A stretch of 61,389 bases of DNA, taken from NCBI GenBank assembly GCA_040219515.1, contig JAVJSI010000016.1, positions 1-61,389 on the forward strand. Direction: 5' to 3'. This stretch comes from Acidimicrobiales bacterium. Lineage in GTDB: Bacteria > Actinomycetota > Acidimicrobiia > Acidimicrobiales > Aldehydirespiratoraceae. The position numbers and the translations under genes are program-made. The notes under the pieces are model-generated. The model ran no database searches. It worked only from the letters and a program-made list of their open reading frames with translations, and was not told where the DNA came from. Below, one piece after another: positions 36,083 through 43,403 of the stretch. How positions within the stretch are numbered: the first letter of the stretch is position 1; each line of letters starts with the position of its first letter.

Positions 36083-37413
36083 GCGCCGATGCCCGGACCC
36101 ACTTCGAGGCCGTGCACGACGATGCGGTGGCCGCCCTGCAGGGCGACGAGGTTCTGCTCGTCAACATCTCGGGAGAGACCTCCGACTTCGTCCGGTTCAA
36201 CCATGCCGCGATCCGCCAGGCCGGTTCGGTCCGACAGGCCCAGCTGACCTGCGACCTCATCCTCGGCCGTCGCCATGCCGAGGGCTCGTTGACGCTCTCC
36301 GGCGATCTGGCCACGGACCGTGGGCGGGTTCGTTCACTGCTGGCCGAGCTGCGCGAGATCCGTTCGGCCGTGCCCGACGATCCGCATCTGCTCTACGCCA
36401 CCGAGCTCGACGGCAGCGAGCGGCGAGTCGAGGGCGATGCGCTCGATGCGCCCGACGCGATCGACGCCGTTCTCGACGGTGTCGCCGGGAAGGATCTCGT
36501 CGGCATCTATGCGGCGGGGGAGACCTATCGGGGCTTTGCGAACTCGTTGGGCCAGCGAAACTGGTTCTCGGCCACCACCTTCAACGTCGACTGGTCGCTG
36601 TATCACCAGGGGGACAAGGCGACCAAGAGCGGCTACGCCGGCACCCACTGGGACCCCACGACCCTGTCGACCAAGCTGGATCGCTCCGTTGCGGAGCTCG
36701 ACGCGCTGTCCCGCCCGGTGCACCCGTTGCCGCCCGGCGACCATCGCACCTTCCTGGCCCCGGCCGCGCTCAACGAGATCGTGGACCTCATCGCCTGGGG
36801 CGGGTTCGGACTGCGAAGTCACGAGACCACGCAGACGCCCTTCCTCCGCATGATCACCGATGGTGTCGAACTGCACCCGACCGTCTCGATCGCCGAGGAC
36901 GTCGGTGGCGGCGTATCGCCCGATTTCCAGGGCGGGGGTTTCCGGCGTCCCGGTCGTGTCCCGCTCATCGATCGGGGCCGCTACGTGGGCCATCTGATCT
37001 CGCCACGCTCGGCCATGGAGTACGACGTCGACACCAACGGCGCCGAGGACGAGGAGTATCCGGTCGCCATCAGCGTGGCCGGCGGTGATCTCCCGATGGG
37101 CAACGCGTTGGCGGCGCTCGGCGAGGGGCTCTATGTCGGCAACCTCTGGTATCTCAACTACTCCGATCGGGCCGGCTGTCGCACCACCGGCATGACCCGG
37201 TTCGGCACGTTCTGGGTGGAAGGTGGTGAGATCGTGGCCCCGATCGATGTCCTTCGGTTCGACGACACGGTCTACTCGATGCTGGGCGACAACCTCGAGG
37301 CCCTGACGAGTGAGGTCGACACGATCCTCGACCCCTCGACCTACGACCAGCGTTCGACCGACAGCTCGAGGCTGCCTGGGGCCCTGCTGTCGCAGATGCG
37401 CTACACGCTGTAA
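36079..37413 (+). CDS. tldE: TldE/PmbA, non-catalytic partner of TldD
   Basis: 444 residues, same fold as TldD but without HExxxH, as expected of the TldE/PmbA subunit. Conserved end: GNLWYLNYSDRAGCRTTGMTRFGTFWVEGGEIVAPI. It forms a heterodimeric channel leading substrates to the TldD zinc site. GTG start overlapping the tldD stop. Last gene of the MoxR-VWA-TldD-TldE operon, closed by a hairpin. Confidence 0.9.
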   Translation: MSADARTHFEAVHDDAVAALQGDEVLLVNISGETSDFVRFNHAAIRQAGSVRQAQLTCDLILGRRHAEGSLTLSGDLATDRGRVRSLLAELREIRSAVPDDPHLLYATELDGSERRVEGDALDAPDAIDAVLDGVAGKDLVGIYAAGETYRGFANSLGQRNWFSATTFNVDWSLYHQGDKATKSGYAGTHWDPTTLSTKLDRSVAELDALSRPVHPLPPGDHRTFLAPAALNEIVDLIAWGGFGLRSHETTQTPFLRMITDGVELHPTVSIAEDVGGGVSPDFQGGGFRRPGRVPLIDRGRYVGHLISPRSAMEYDVDTNGAEDEEYPVAISVAGGDLPMGNALAALGEGLYVGNLWYLNYSDRAGCRTTGMTRFGTFWVEGGEIVAPIDVLRFDDTVYSMLGDNLEALTSEVDTILDPSTYDQRSTDSSRLPGALLSQMRYTL

Positions 37414-37447
37414 GCGCCCGCCCGGTCGTGGCCCGGCGTCAGGCGCT
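37413..37447. terminator. bidirectional hairpin between tldE and the anti-sigma gene
   Basis: AGCGCC (37413-37418) pairs with GGCGCT (37442-37447); inner CCGG/CCGG segments strengthen it. It spans the gap of two convergent operons. Confidence 0.45.
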
Positions 37448-38122
37448 GGTGAGGGGTCCCCGCACGATCGACTGACCGCTGTGGGCCTCGTCGCCGTCGT
37501 GGGGTTCGACGCTGACGTCGACGGCCACGGTGTCGAAGGCGTCTCGGTCGAAGTCGGCGGGGACCGTGAACTCGCCGGGGTCGGTGGGGTCAGCGACGAT
37601 GCCGAGTGTCTGGATGACCTCGATCTGGCCGTCGTTCACGCCGATCAGCCAGAGCTCGAGGTCGTTCTCGTCGTCGACGACCGGGAGGTCGGCGGTGTCG
37701 ACGCGCACGATCTGGGTGTCGGACTCCTCGAGGAGTGTGACCGCGGCCGAGCGTCCGGCACCGAGCTCGACGAACGCGGGGTCACCCTCGACATAGGCGA
37801 GCTGGGCCGAGGCGAGCTCGGTGGGTTCGGCGTCACCCATCGAGAGCACGATCGCCAGACCGGCGATCACGGCCAGCGCAGCGGCCACCGCGCCGATGAA
37901 CACGGGCCGGCGCCGACGACTCTCCATATCGATCACGGGTGCCGTCGTCGTCTCCGGGGCATCGGCGTCGTCCGCGGTGATCACGATCGAGGCGGTGGCG
38001 GCCTGGATCCCGGCCCAGACCGAGTCGGGCGGGGTGTCGAGATCGAGGTCGGTCGCTCTCATCGAGCGGAGAATCGCGTCGACACGGGTCTCGTCACCGT
38101 CGAGGGCGAGCTCGTCAGACAT
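37439..38122 (-). CDS. RskA-like anti-sigma factor
   Basis: 227 residues. A short cytoplasmic N-terminal domain without Cys or His, so no zinc-binding anti-sigma motif, precedes one membrane helix (about 73-95). The external domain has the RskA pattern LELWLIGVNDGQ ... FTVPADFDRDAFDTVAVDVSVEP. It should hold the ECF sigma factor at the membrane until proteolysis releases it. It overlaps the sigma gene by 8 bp, so translation is coupled. Fasciclin gene upstream on the same strand. Confidence 0.82.
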   Translation of the reverse strand: MSDELALDGDETRVDAILRSMRATDLDLDTPPDSVWAGIQAATASIVITADDADAPETTTAPVIDMESRRRRPVFIGAVAAALAVIAGLAIVLSMGDAEPTELASAQLAYVEGDPAFVELGAGRSAAVTLLEESDTQIVRVDTADLPVVDDENDLELWLIGVNDGQIEVIQTLGIVADPTDPGEFTVPADFDRDAFDTVAVDVSVEPHDGDEAHSGQSIVRGPLTSA

Positions 38123-38660
38123 GTTGGACCTCGACGTGCTGTCGGATGTGGGCGAGACTGCGGCGAATGTCGCTCTTGACGGTGCCGAGCGGCAGCGCCG
38201 TGCGCTCGGCGATCTGCGGGTGGGTCAGGTCGTCGAAGTAGTGGAGGGTGAGGACGGTTCTCGCCCGCTCGGGGAGCGTGCGGAGCGCATCGGCAACGAG
38301 GAGCTTGTCCGCCGTGGTCTCGGCCTCGGACTCGGTGGCGACGGTGTCGACGGACTCCGGCGCTCGCCGATCGCTGTGTCGCTTCTCGGAGCGGATGGCA
38401 TCGATGATGCGGTTCTTGGCGATGCCGGTGAGCCAGGCGGCGAGGTTTCCCTTCGCGGGGTCGAAGCGGTCGCGCGCTCTCCAGGCGCTGATGAACACCT
38501 CCTGGGTGACATCGTTCGCCCGTTCGGGGCCGAGGGTTCTGGCGCAGAACGAGTAGATCAGTTTGCCGTGGGCGTCATAGGCCCGACGGAGTACGTCGTC
38601 GCCGCCTTCCCGAAAGGCGGCGTCGATCTCGTCGACAACTCGGATTTCGGCGGAGGTCAC
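38115..38660 (-). CDS. ECF sigma-70 factor, SigK-like by context
   Basis: 181 residues from GTG 38660. Region 2 has YSFCARTLGPERANDVTQEVFISAWRARDRFDPAKGNLAAWLTGIAKNRIIDAIR; region 4 has LPERARTVLTLHYFDDLTHPQIAERTALPLGTVKSDIRRSLAHIRQ. This is an ECF group 19/RpoE-type architecture. GTG 38660 is preferred because TACGAT lies 6 nt before it; an in-frame ATG at 38723 would add 21 weakly conserved residues. Paired with an RskA-like anti-sigma and preceded by a fasciclin lipoprotein gene, as SigK controls MPT70/MPT83 in mycobacteria. Confidence 0.85.
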   Translation of the reverse strand: MTSAEIRVVDEIDAAFREGGDDVLRRAYDAHGKLIYSFCARTLGPERANDVTQEVFISAWRARDRFDPAKGNLAAWLTGIAKNRIIDAIRSEKRHSDRRAPESVDTVATESEAETTADKLLVADALRTLPERARTVLTLHYFDDLTHPQIAERTALPLGTVKSDIRRSLAHIRQHVEVQHV

Positions 38661-38666
38661 GGATAC

Positions 38667-38672
38667 ATCGTA
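38667..38672 (-). promoter_or_regulatory. -10 element of the sigma/anti-sigma pair
   Basis: TACGAT on the minus strand, 6 nt before GTG 38660; it would allow transcription apart from the fasciclin gene. Confidence 0.4.
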
Positions 38673-38837
38673 GAGGGATGTGGAGTCCTGGGGGGAGACG
38701 GGCCGTTCGAGGGTGGAGATCACGTCGGGTCAGCTCCCACGCGACGGCGAGCCGCCACGGTCACCTGGAGGGTGATGACCGCGCCGGCTCGCCGGGTGGA
38801 GTGAACCATGGGGGAGTGGTTCACTGCGGGGCTCCTA

Positions 38838-39452
38838 CTACGCCGGGGGGAGGAGGACAGCGTCGATGACGTGGACGATGCCGTTGGAGGCGGGGACGTC
38901 AGCGGTGACGACGGTGGCGGTGTCGTTGATGACGACCGAGCCGTCGACCACGGAGATGTTGATCTCCGCACCGTTGACGGTCTCGGCGGACTGTCCATCG
39001 AGGCTGATGGCGGTTGCCGCGTCGACTTCACCGGCGATCACGTGGTACGTGAGGATGTCGCCGAGGCCGGGGTCGGCCAGGAGCTCCTCGGCGGTGAGAC
39101 CGAGATCCTCGAGGGCCGCGGCGAAAGCTTCGTCGGTGGGAGCGAAGACGGTGAACGGACCTTCGCCCGACAGCGTCCCGTCCAGCTCAGCGGCCAGCAC
39201 GGCGTCGACGAGAATGGTGAAGTCGTTGGCGACGGCGACGTCGACGATCGTGCCCGGCTCGTCGGCCATGTCGTCTTCAGCCATGTCGTCTTCGGCCATG
39301 TCGTCCTCGGTGGCCTCGTCTTCGGTGGCCTCGTCTTCGGTGGCCTCGGGAGTGTCGGTCGACGTGTCGATCTCGTCATCGTCACCACACGCGGCGGCGA
39401 GCAGCGTGAAGGCGAGGAGGGCGGACAGAATGCGGAGTAAGCGCTTGGACAT
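38838..39452 (-). CDS. fasciclin (FAS1)-domain lipoprotein
   Basis: 204 residues. A lipoprotein signal peptide ends at Cys22 (FTLLAAAC-GDDD). Next comes an acidic repeat linker (ATEDE, then MAEDD three times, about 36-63), then one FAS1 domain with GPFTVFAPTDEAF and TYHVIAGEVDA and a closing NGIVHVIDAVLLPP. FAS1 domains mediate adhesion; mycobacterial MPT70/MPT83 are FAS1 proteins controlled by SigK. A GGAAGG lies 12-17 nt before the ATG. It is followed on the same strand by an ECF sigma and its RskA-like anti-sigma, so it is a probable target of them. Confidence 0.9.
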   Translation of the reverse strand: MSKRLLRILSALLAFTLLAAACGDDDEIDTSTDTPEATEDEATEDEATEDDMAEDDMAEDDMADEPGTIVDVAVANDFTILVDAVLAAELDGTLSGEGPFTVFAPTDEAFAAALEDLGLTAEELLADPGLGDILTYHVIAGEVDAATAISLDGQSAETVNGAEINISVVDGSVVINDTATVVTADVPASNGIVHVIDAVLLPPA

Positions 39453-39590
39453 GGTTTCTTGTTTCCTTCCAGGGATGGGTTGTAATGGGGTCTACGGACC
39501 ACGCGGTGTCGGTGGATGCAAACAATCCCGAATAGTTCGTCCTCTGTTCACTAGGTTGAAGACCTGAAACCGCTACCCGGAGAGATACCC

Positions 39591-40214
39591 ATGAATGCCC
39601 GACGGTCCTGGTTCCTCTTGCTCATCGCCGTGCTGGCCTTGTTGGCCACTGCGTGTGGCGATGACGATGGCGGCGACACCGCCGAGCAGCCCACGACCGA
39701 CGCCGCTACCGACGACGATTCCGACACGGCCGACGACGATTCCGACACGGCCGACGATGACAGCAGCGGGGCCGACGACGATGCCGAGATGGCCGACGAC
39801 GACATGGCCGATGATGACGGCGCAGAGGCAACGCCCTCGGCTGGCGGGGGCGGCACGCTGGTCCTCGGCGACGAGACCATCACGCTCGACTCGGCCCGCT
39901 GTTTCCTCGAGGAGCAGGACGCGGCCGCCGGCGGCGGAAAGATTCTCTTCGTCGGGCAGGGCTCCGGCACCAATGCCGACGGCACCGAACTCCTGCTCGA
40001 CGTGTCGCGCTACGACGAGGAAAGCCAGTTCACCGGCGATGACATCACCGTCGACATCGGAGACCCGTTCTCCGATGATCTCGTCAGCTACCGGGCCGCC
40101 GCCGAAATCGGGACGGTGCAGATCGACGGCTCCGTCATGAGCGCCGACGGTCTCACGTTCTCCAACTTCGACCTGGGCGAGGAACTGCCCGGGTCGTTCC
40201 AGCTCAACTGCTGA
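39591..40214 (+). CDS. acidic-linker lipoprotein of unknown function
   Basis: 207 residues. Lipoprotein signal with Cys22 (LALLATAC-GDDD). A long Asp-rich linker (about 23-80) includes two copies of DSDTADD and two of MADDD, much like the linker of the divergent fasciclin protein. The C-terminal ~125 residues form a small beta-rich domain with one Cys pair (Cys in ARCFLEE and the terminal NC) and no recognised family. GGAGAG lies 7 nt before ATG, and TAGGTT at 39552 could be its -10, giving a leadered transcript. Divergent from the fasciclin gene and possibly in the same regulon. Confidence 0.7.
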   Translation: MNARRSWFLLLIAVLALLATACGDDDGGDTAEQPTTDAATDDDSDTADDDSDTADDDSSGADDDAEMADDDMADDDGAEATPSAGGGGTLVLGDETITLDSARCFLEEQDAAAGGGKILFVGQGSGTNADGTELLLDVSRYDEESQFTGDDITVDIGDPFSDDLVSYRAAAEIGTVQIDGSVMSADGLTFSNFDLGEELPGSFQLNC

Positions 40215-40217
40215 CGG

Positions 40218-41564
40218 TCAGGCCCTGGCCCGGAGCAGCTCGGCCACCCGGAACGCGAGGTCGACCGACTGCCGACCGTTGAGCCGAGGATCGCACATCG
40301 TCTCGTAGGCCTGGGCGAGGTCGCCATCGACGAGGCCGTCGCTGCCCCCGAGACACTCGGTGACGGCATCACCGGTGAGTTCGACGTGGACGCCGCCGGG
40401 CCAGGTGCCCTCCTGTTCGTGAGCGGCGAAGAAGCCGCTGATCTCCTTGAGCACGTCGTCGAAGTGGCGGGTCTTGTGACCGCCCTCGGCGGTGTAGGTG
40501 TTGCCGTGCATCGGGTCGCAGGCCCAGACGACGGGGTGACCGGAATCGCGCACGGCGGCAAGGAGCGGTGGAAGACCTTCGGTGACCTTGTCGGCGCCCT
40601 GGCGCACGATCAGGGTGAGGCGACCGGGCACCCGGTCGGGGTTGAGCGCCTCGCACAGCCCGAGGACCTCGTCGGTGGTCGCCGTGGGCCCGATCTTGCA
40701 GCCGAGCGGGTTCTGGACACCACGGAGGAACTCGACGTGGGCACCATCGAGTTGGCGGGTGCGCTCGCCGATCCACAGCATGTGGGCCGAGCAGTCGTAC
40801 CAGTCGTCGGTGAGGGAGTCCTGCCGGGTGAGTGCTTCCTCGTAGTTGAGCAGCAGCGCCTCGTGGGAGGTGTAGAAGTCGACCTCGTGGAGGGCCGGCA
40901 CCGTGGTGCCGTTGACGCCACAGGCGTTCATGAACCGCAGGGCCCGGTCGATCTCGTCGGCCATTTGGGCGTAGCGCTCACCGGCCGGCGACGACGCCAC
41001 GAACTCACGGTTCCAGCTCGACACCTGCCGCAGGTCGGCGTAACCGCCGCTGGTGAAGGCCCGGAGCAGGTTGAGCGTGGACGCAGCCCGGTTGTAGGCG
41101 CCGAGGAGGCGCTGTGGGTCGGGGCGGCGCTCGTCCTCGGTGAATCCGACGTCGTTGACGATCTGACCGAGGAACGAGGGAAGCTCGGTGTCGCCCTTCG
41201 TCTCGGTGGGGCTCGAGCGGGGCTTCGCGAACTGACCGGCGATGCGACCGACCTTCACGAGGGGCAACCCACTGGAGTAGGTGAGCACGATCGCCATCTG
41301 CAGAATGACGCGGAGGCGGTCGCGAATGGAGTCGGCCGAGCTCTCGAACGACTCGGCACAGTCACCGGCCTGGAGCAGGAAGGCCTTGCCCTCGGCGACC
41401 TTGCCGAGGCCGGCGGTGAGATCGCGCGCTTCGCCGGCGAAGACGAGCGGAGGCTGGTCGGCCAGGGTCTTCAGCGCCTGGTCGAGCTCGGCGGAGTCGG
41501 GCCATGCCGGTTGGTGTTTGGCATCGAACGATCGCCAGCTGCTGGGACTCCACGTGGTGCTCAC
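40218..41564 (-). CDS. aroG: class II 3-deoxy-7-phosphoheptulonate (DAHP) synthase
   Basis: 448 residues. Plant-like class II enzyme: LLQAGDCAESF, KVGRIAGQFAKPRS, GANR-type loop SWNREFV, VQNPLGCKIGPTA, and CDPMHGNTY near the active site. It condenses PEP and erythrose-4-phosphate to start the shikimate pathway. GTG 41564 (VSTTWSPSSWRSFDAKHQPAWPD) is the natural start; the frame extends twelve codons further. CAGACT lies 6 nt upstream, one base off TANNNT. Convergent with the lipoprotein gene (3-nt gap). Confidence 0.95.
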   Translation of the reverse strand: MSTTWSPSSWRSFDAKHQPAWPDSAELDQALKTLADQPPLVFAGEARDLTAGLGKVAEGKAFLLQAGDCAESFESSADSIRDRLRVILQMAIVLTYSSGLPLVKVGRIAGQFAKPRSSPTETKGDTELPSFLGQIVNDVGFTEDERRPDPQRLLGAYNRAASTLNLLRAFTSGGYADLRQVSSWNREFVASSPAGERYAQMADEIDRALRFMNACGVNGTTVPALHEVDFYTSHEALLLNYEEALTRQDSLTDDWYDCSAHMLWIGERTRQLDGAHVEFLRGVQNPLGCKIGPTATTDEVLGLCEALNPDRVPGRLTLIVRQGADKVTEGLPPLLAAVRDSGHPVVWACDPMHGNTYTAEGGHKTRHFDDVLKEISGFFAAHEQEGTWPGGVHVELTGDAVTECLGGSDGLVDGDLAQAYETMCDPRLNGRQSVDLAFRVAELLRARA

Positions 41565-41629
41565 CCGGCAAGTCTGCTGCCGCAGGGTCCCGGGTTCCAA
41601 CCAATTACCCGAGAAGCCCTGGAAAACGG

Positions 41630-41661
41630 CCGAAGCCCCCGCCCGGAGGCGGAGGCTTCGG
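41630..41661 (-). terminator. intrinsic terminator of the sigma-70 gene
   Basis: On the minus strand a 14-bp stem (41661-41648 with 41643-41630, one mismatch) with a 4-nt loop is followed by GCCGTTTTCC, which includes a short T-run. It lies 24 nt after the sigma stop and before the DAHP synthase start. Confidence 0.75.
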
Positions 41662-41684
41662 ATCAGCGTTTGGTTGTGGTGGTG

Positions 41685-42524
41685 CTACGCGGCGTCGACG
41701 GTGTCGGCGATGCTGGCGGCGTGCTCGCGCACGGAGTTGATCGCCCGCTTCACGAGACGACGAGCGGCTTCGGCGGTGACGCCGAGATCTTCGCCGACCT
41801 CACGGTAGGACCGCTTGCGACCGTCGCCGAGCCCGAACCGCTGCTCGACGGCGTACTTGGCCCGCTCGTCGAGGATGTCGAGAAGGCCGGTGACCATCTC
41901 TTCCTCGGCCTTCGCCATGACCTCGATCTCGGGACCGGGGTTGGAGTCGGGAAGGAGGTCGACGAGTTCGTTGGAGTCGTCGTCGCCGATGGTGCGGTCG
42001 AGGCTGGTGGGGGTGGTGAGCCGGTGAAGGCGAGCGTGCTCGTCGTCGAGCTCGTCGCCGTCGCCCGACACCGCACGCAGGGCCGCACGAAGCGACGCCG
42101 AGCGGTCGCCGGGAAGGCGGACCAGGGAGGCCTTCTGGTCGAGGGCCCGGCCGATGGCCTGGCGGATCCAGAAGGTGGCGTAGGTGGAGAACTTGAAGCC
42201 CTTGCGCCAGTCGAACTTGTCGACCGCGTGCTCGAGGCCCAGGTTGCCTTCCTGGATGAGATCCAGGAGTTCCATGCCGGGGGGAAGGGGATATCGGCGA
42301 GCCACGCTCACCACGAGGCGCAGATTGGCCCGGATGAACCGGTCCTTGGCTGCGGCGGCATCGCGGATCGCACGATCGATCTCGCGGCCCTTCTCGCCAT
42401 CTTCTTTCCGAGCACGGGCCTCGAAGCCCTTCTCGATGACCTGGGAGAGCTCACGCTCTTCCTGGGCATTGAGGAGCGCAACGGCGCCGATCTCGTTCAG
42501 GTACTGTCCTACAGAATCGCTCAT
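41685..42524 (-). CDS. RNA polymerase sigma-70 factor, group 2 (SigB/RpoD-like)
   Basis: 279 residues. Region 1.2 is DSVGQYLNEIGAVALLNAQEERELSQVIEKG. Region 2 is FIRANLRLVVSVARRYPLPPGMELLDLIQEGNLGLEHAVDKFDWRKGFKFSTYATFWIRQAIGRAL, region 3 is next, and region 4 ends RSYREVGEDLGVTAEAARRLVKRA. No long N-terminal extension, so a principal-like, non-essential sigma (HrdB/SigB class) is more likely than the main factor. Starts at ATG 42524 with an inverted repeat upstream. Confidence 0.92.
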   Translation of the reverse strand: MSDSVGQYLNEIGAVALLNAQEERELSQVIEKGFEARARKEDGEKGREIDRAIRDAAAAKDRFIRANLRLVVSVARRYPLPPGMELLDLIQEGNLGLEHAVDKFDWRKGFKFSTYATFWIRQAIGRALDQKASLVRLPGDRSASLRAALRAVSGDGDELDDEHARLHRLTTPTSLDRTIGDDDSNELVDLLPDSNPGPEIEVMAKAEEEMVTGLLDILDERAKYAVEQRFGLGDGRKRSYREVGEDLGVTAEAARRLVKRAINSVREHAASIADTVDAA

Positions 42525-42539
42525 GACAACTCACTCAAC

Positions 42540-42563
42540 GGGAACCGCACACGCGGTATTCCC
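42540..42563. promoter_or_regulatory. inverted repeat upstream of the sigma-70 gene
   Basis: GGGAACCGC pairs with GCGGTATTCCC across an ACAC loop, 16 nt before the sigma ATG. It could be a 5'-UTR hairpin or an operator. The rest of the 279-nt gap up to nadD shows a G-rich tract and the nadD -10 but no gene. Confidence 0.35.
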
Positions 42564-42790
42564 GGTTTCGTTCTGGCACTTCTTGCTTTTTGCGAAATGC
42601 CTTGGGGTGGGGTTTGGGGGGGAAGCCGGTACCGTGTCCTCGCGATACATACGCGCGTCGCACTCCGGTCCAGCCTGGCCATTGTGCGCACATCCTTCCC
42701 GCTCTGTCAGGTCGAAGGTGTATGACTTCCGTCACTTCGGCTACTCTGCGTGGTTTTTCGTCGCTTTCTGCGCATCTCACACGGCGGTCG

Positions 42791-42796
42791 TAGACT
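42791..42796 (+). promoter_or_regulatory. -10 element of nadD
   Basis: TAGACT, 7 nt before GTG 42804. The longer reading frame to 42750 includes this element, which supports the shorter start. Confidence 0.55.
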
Positions 42797-42803
42797 GCAT
42801 CGG

Positions 42804-43403
42804 GTGAGAATCGGCGTTTTCGGTGGCACCTTCGACCCGCTGCACAACGGTCATCTGATGATCGCACTTGAGGTCCGGTACCGCTTTACCCTCGATCGGA
42901 TGCTGTTGGTTGTGGCCAACGACCCATGGCAGAAGTCCGCGCGGGCGATCACGCCGGCAGCGGCAAGACTGTCGATGGTCGTCGACGAGGTCGCCCGCAT
43001 CAACGACACGATGGGCGCCGAGGTGCTCGAAGCGAGCGACCTCGAGATCCGCCGTGGCGGGGCCACCTACTCCGTCGACACCCTCGCAGAGCTGCATGCG
43101 GCGGAGCCGGGGGCCGAGCTGTTCCTCATCGTCGGATCCGATGCCGCCGCCGGGCTGGACACGTGGAAGCGCACCGCCGAGGTGCAGCGCCTCGCCACGA
43201 CGGTCGTGGTCGACCGCGGCGGCCGCGAGGGCGGCCGGCCACCTGCCGATTGGGATCACGTGGTCCTCGACGTGCCGTTGATGGAGGTGTCGTCGAGTGA
43301 TATCCGGGACCGCGTCGCGCAGGGTGCGCCCGTCGAGGCGTTTCTACCGCCTACGGTCAGCGACGGCATCCGCCGTCTCGGCCTCTATCGCCCGCCCGCA
43401 TGA
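42804..43403 (+). CDS. nadD: nicotinate-mononucleotide adenylyltransferase
   Basis: 199 residues. VRIGVFGGTFDPLHNGHLMIA holds the nucleotidyltransferase motif (GGTFDP and H-x-G-H), and the C-terminal SSSDIRDRVAQGAPVEAFLPPTV is the matching ISSTxIR-type motif. It makes deamido-NAD from NaMN and ATP. Start set by the adjacent -10. Overlaps the next gene by ATGA; nadD-LCP-rsfS is a usual actinobacterial order. Confidence 0.94.
   Translation: MRIGVFGGTFDPLHNGHLMIALEVRYRFTLDRMLLVVANDPWQKSARAITPAAARLSMVVDEVARINDTMGAEVLEASDLEIRRGGATYSVDTLAELHAAEPGAELFLIVGSDAAAGLDTWKRTAEVQRLATTVVVDRGGREGGRPPADWDHVVLDVPLMEVSSSDIRDRVAQGAPVEAFLPPTVSDGIRRLGLYRPPA

Noticed and set aside
32206-37438. RiPP precursor peptide for the TldD/TldE operon
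   Set aside because: The genes are nearly contiguous and no short frame with a start, leader-like segment and Cys/Ser/Thr-rich core was seen.
39453-39590. SigK-type promoter (CCATCC / CCGAAT) in the fasciclin-lipoprotein gap
   Set aside because: CATCC, CCGAAT and CCGTAG words occur but never in the right order and spacing on one strand.
40386-42725. 779-residue plus-strand frame across DAHP synthase and the sigma factor
   Set aside because: Both genes on the minus strand carry clear family motifs; the plus frame is low-complexity and crosses a terminator.
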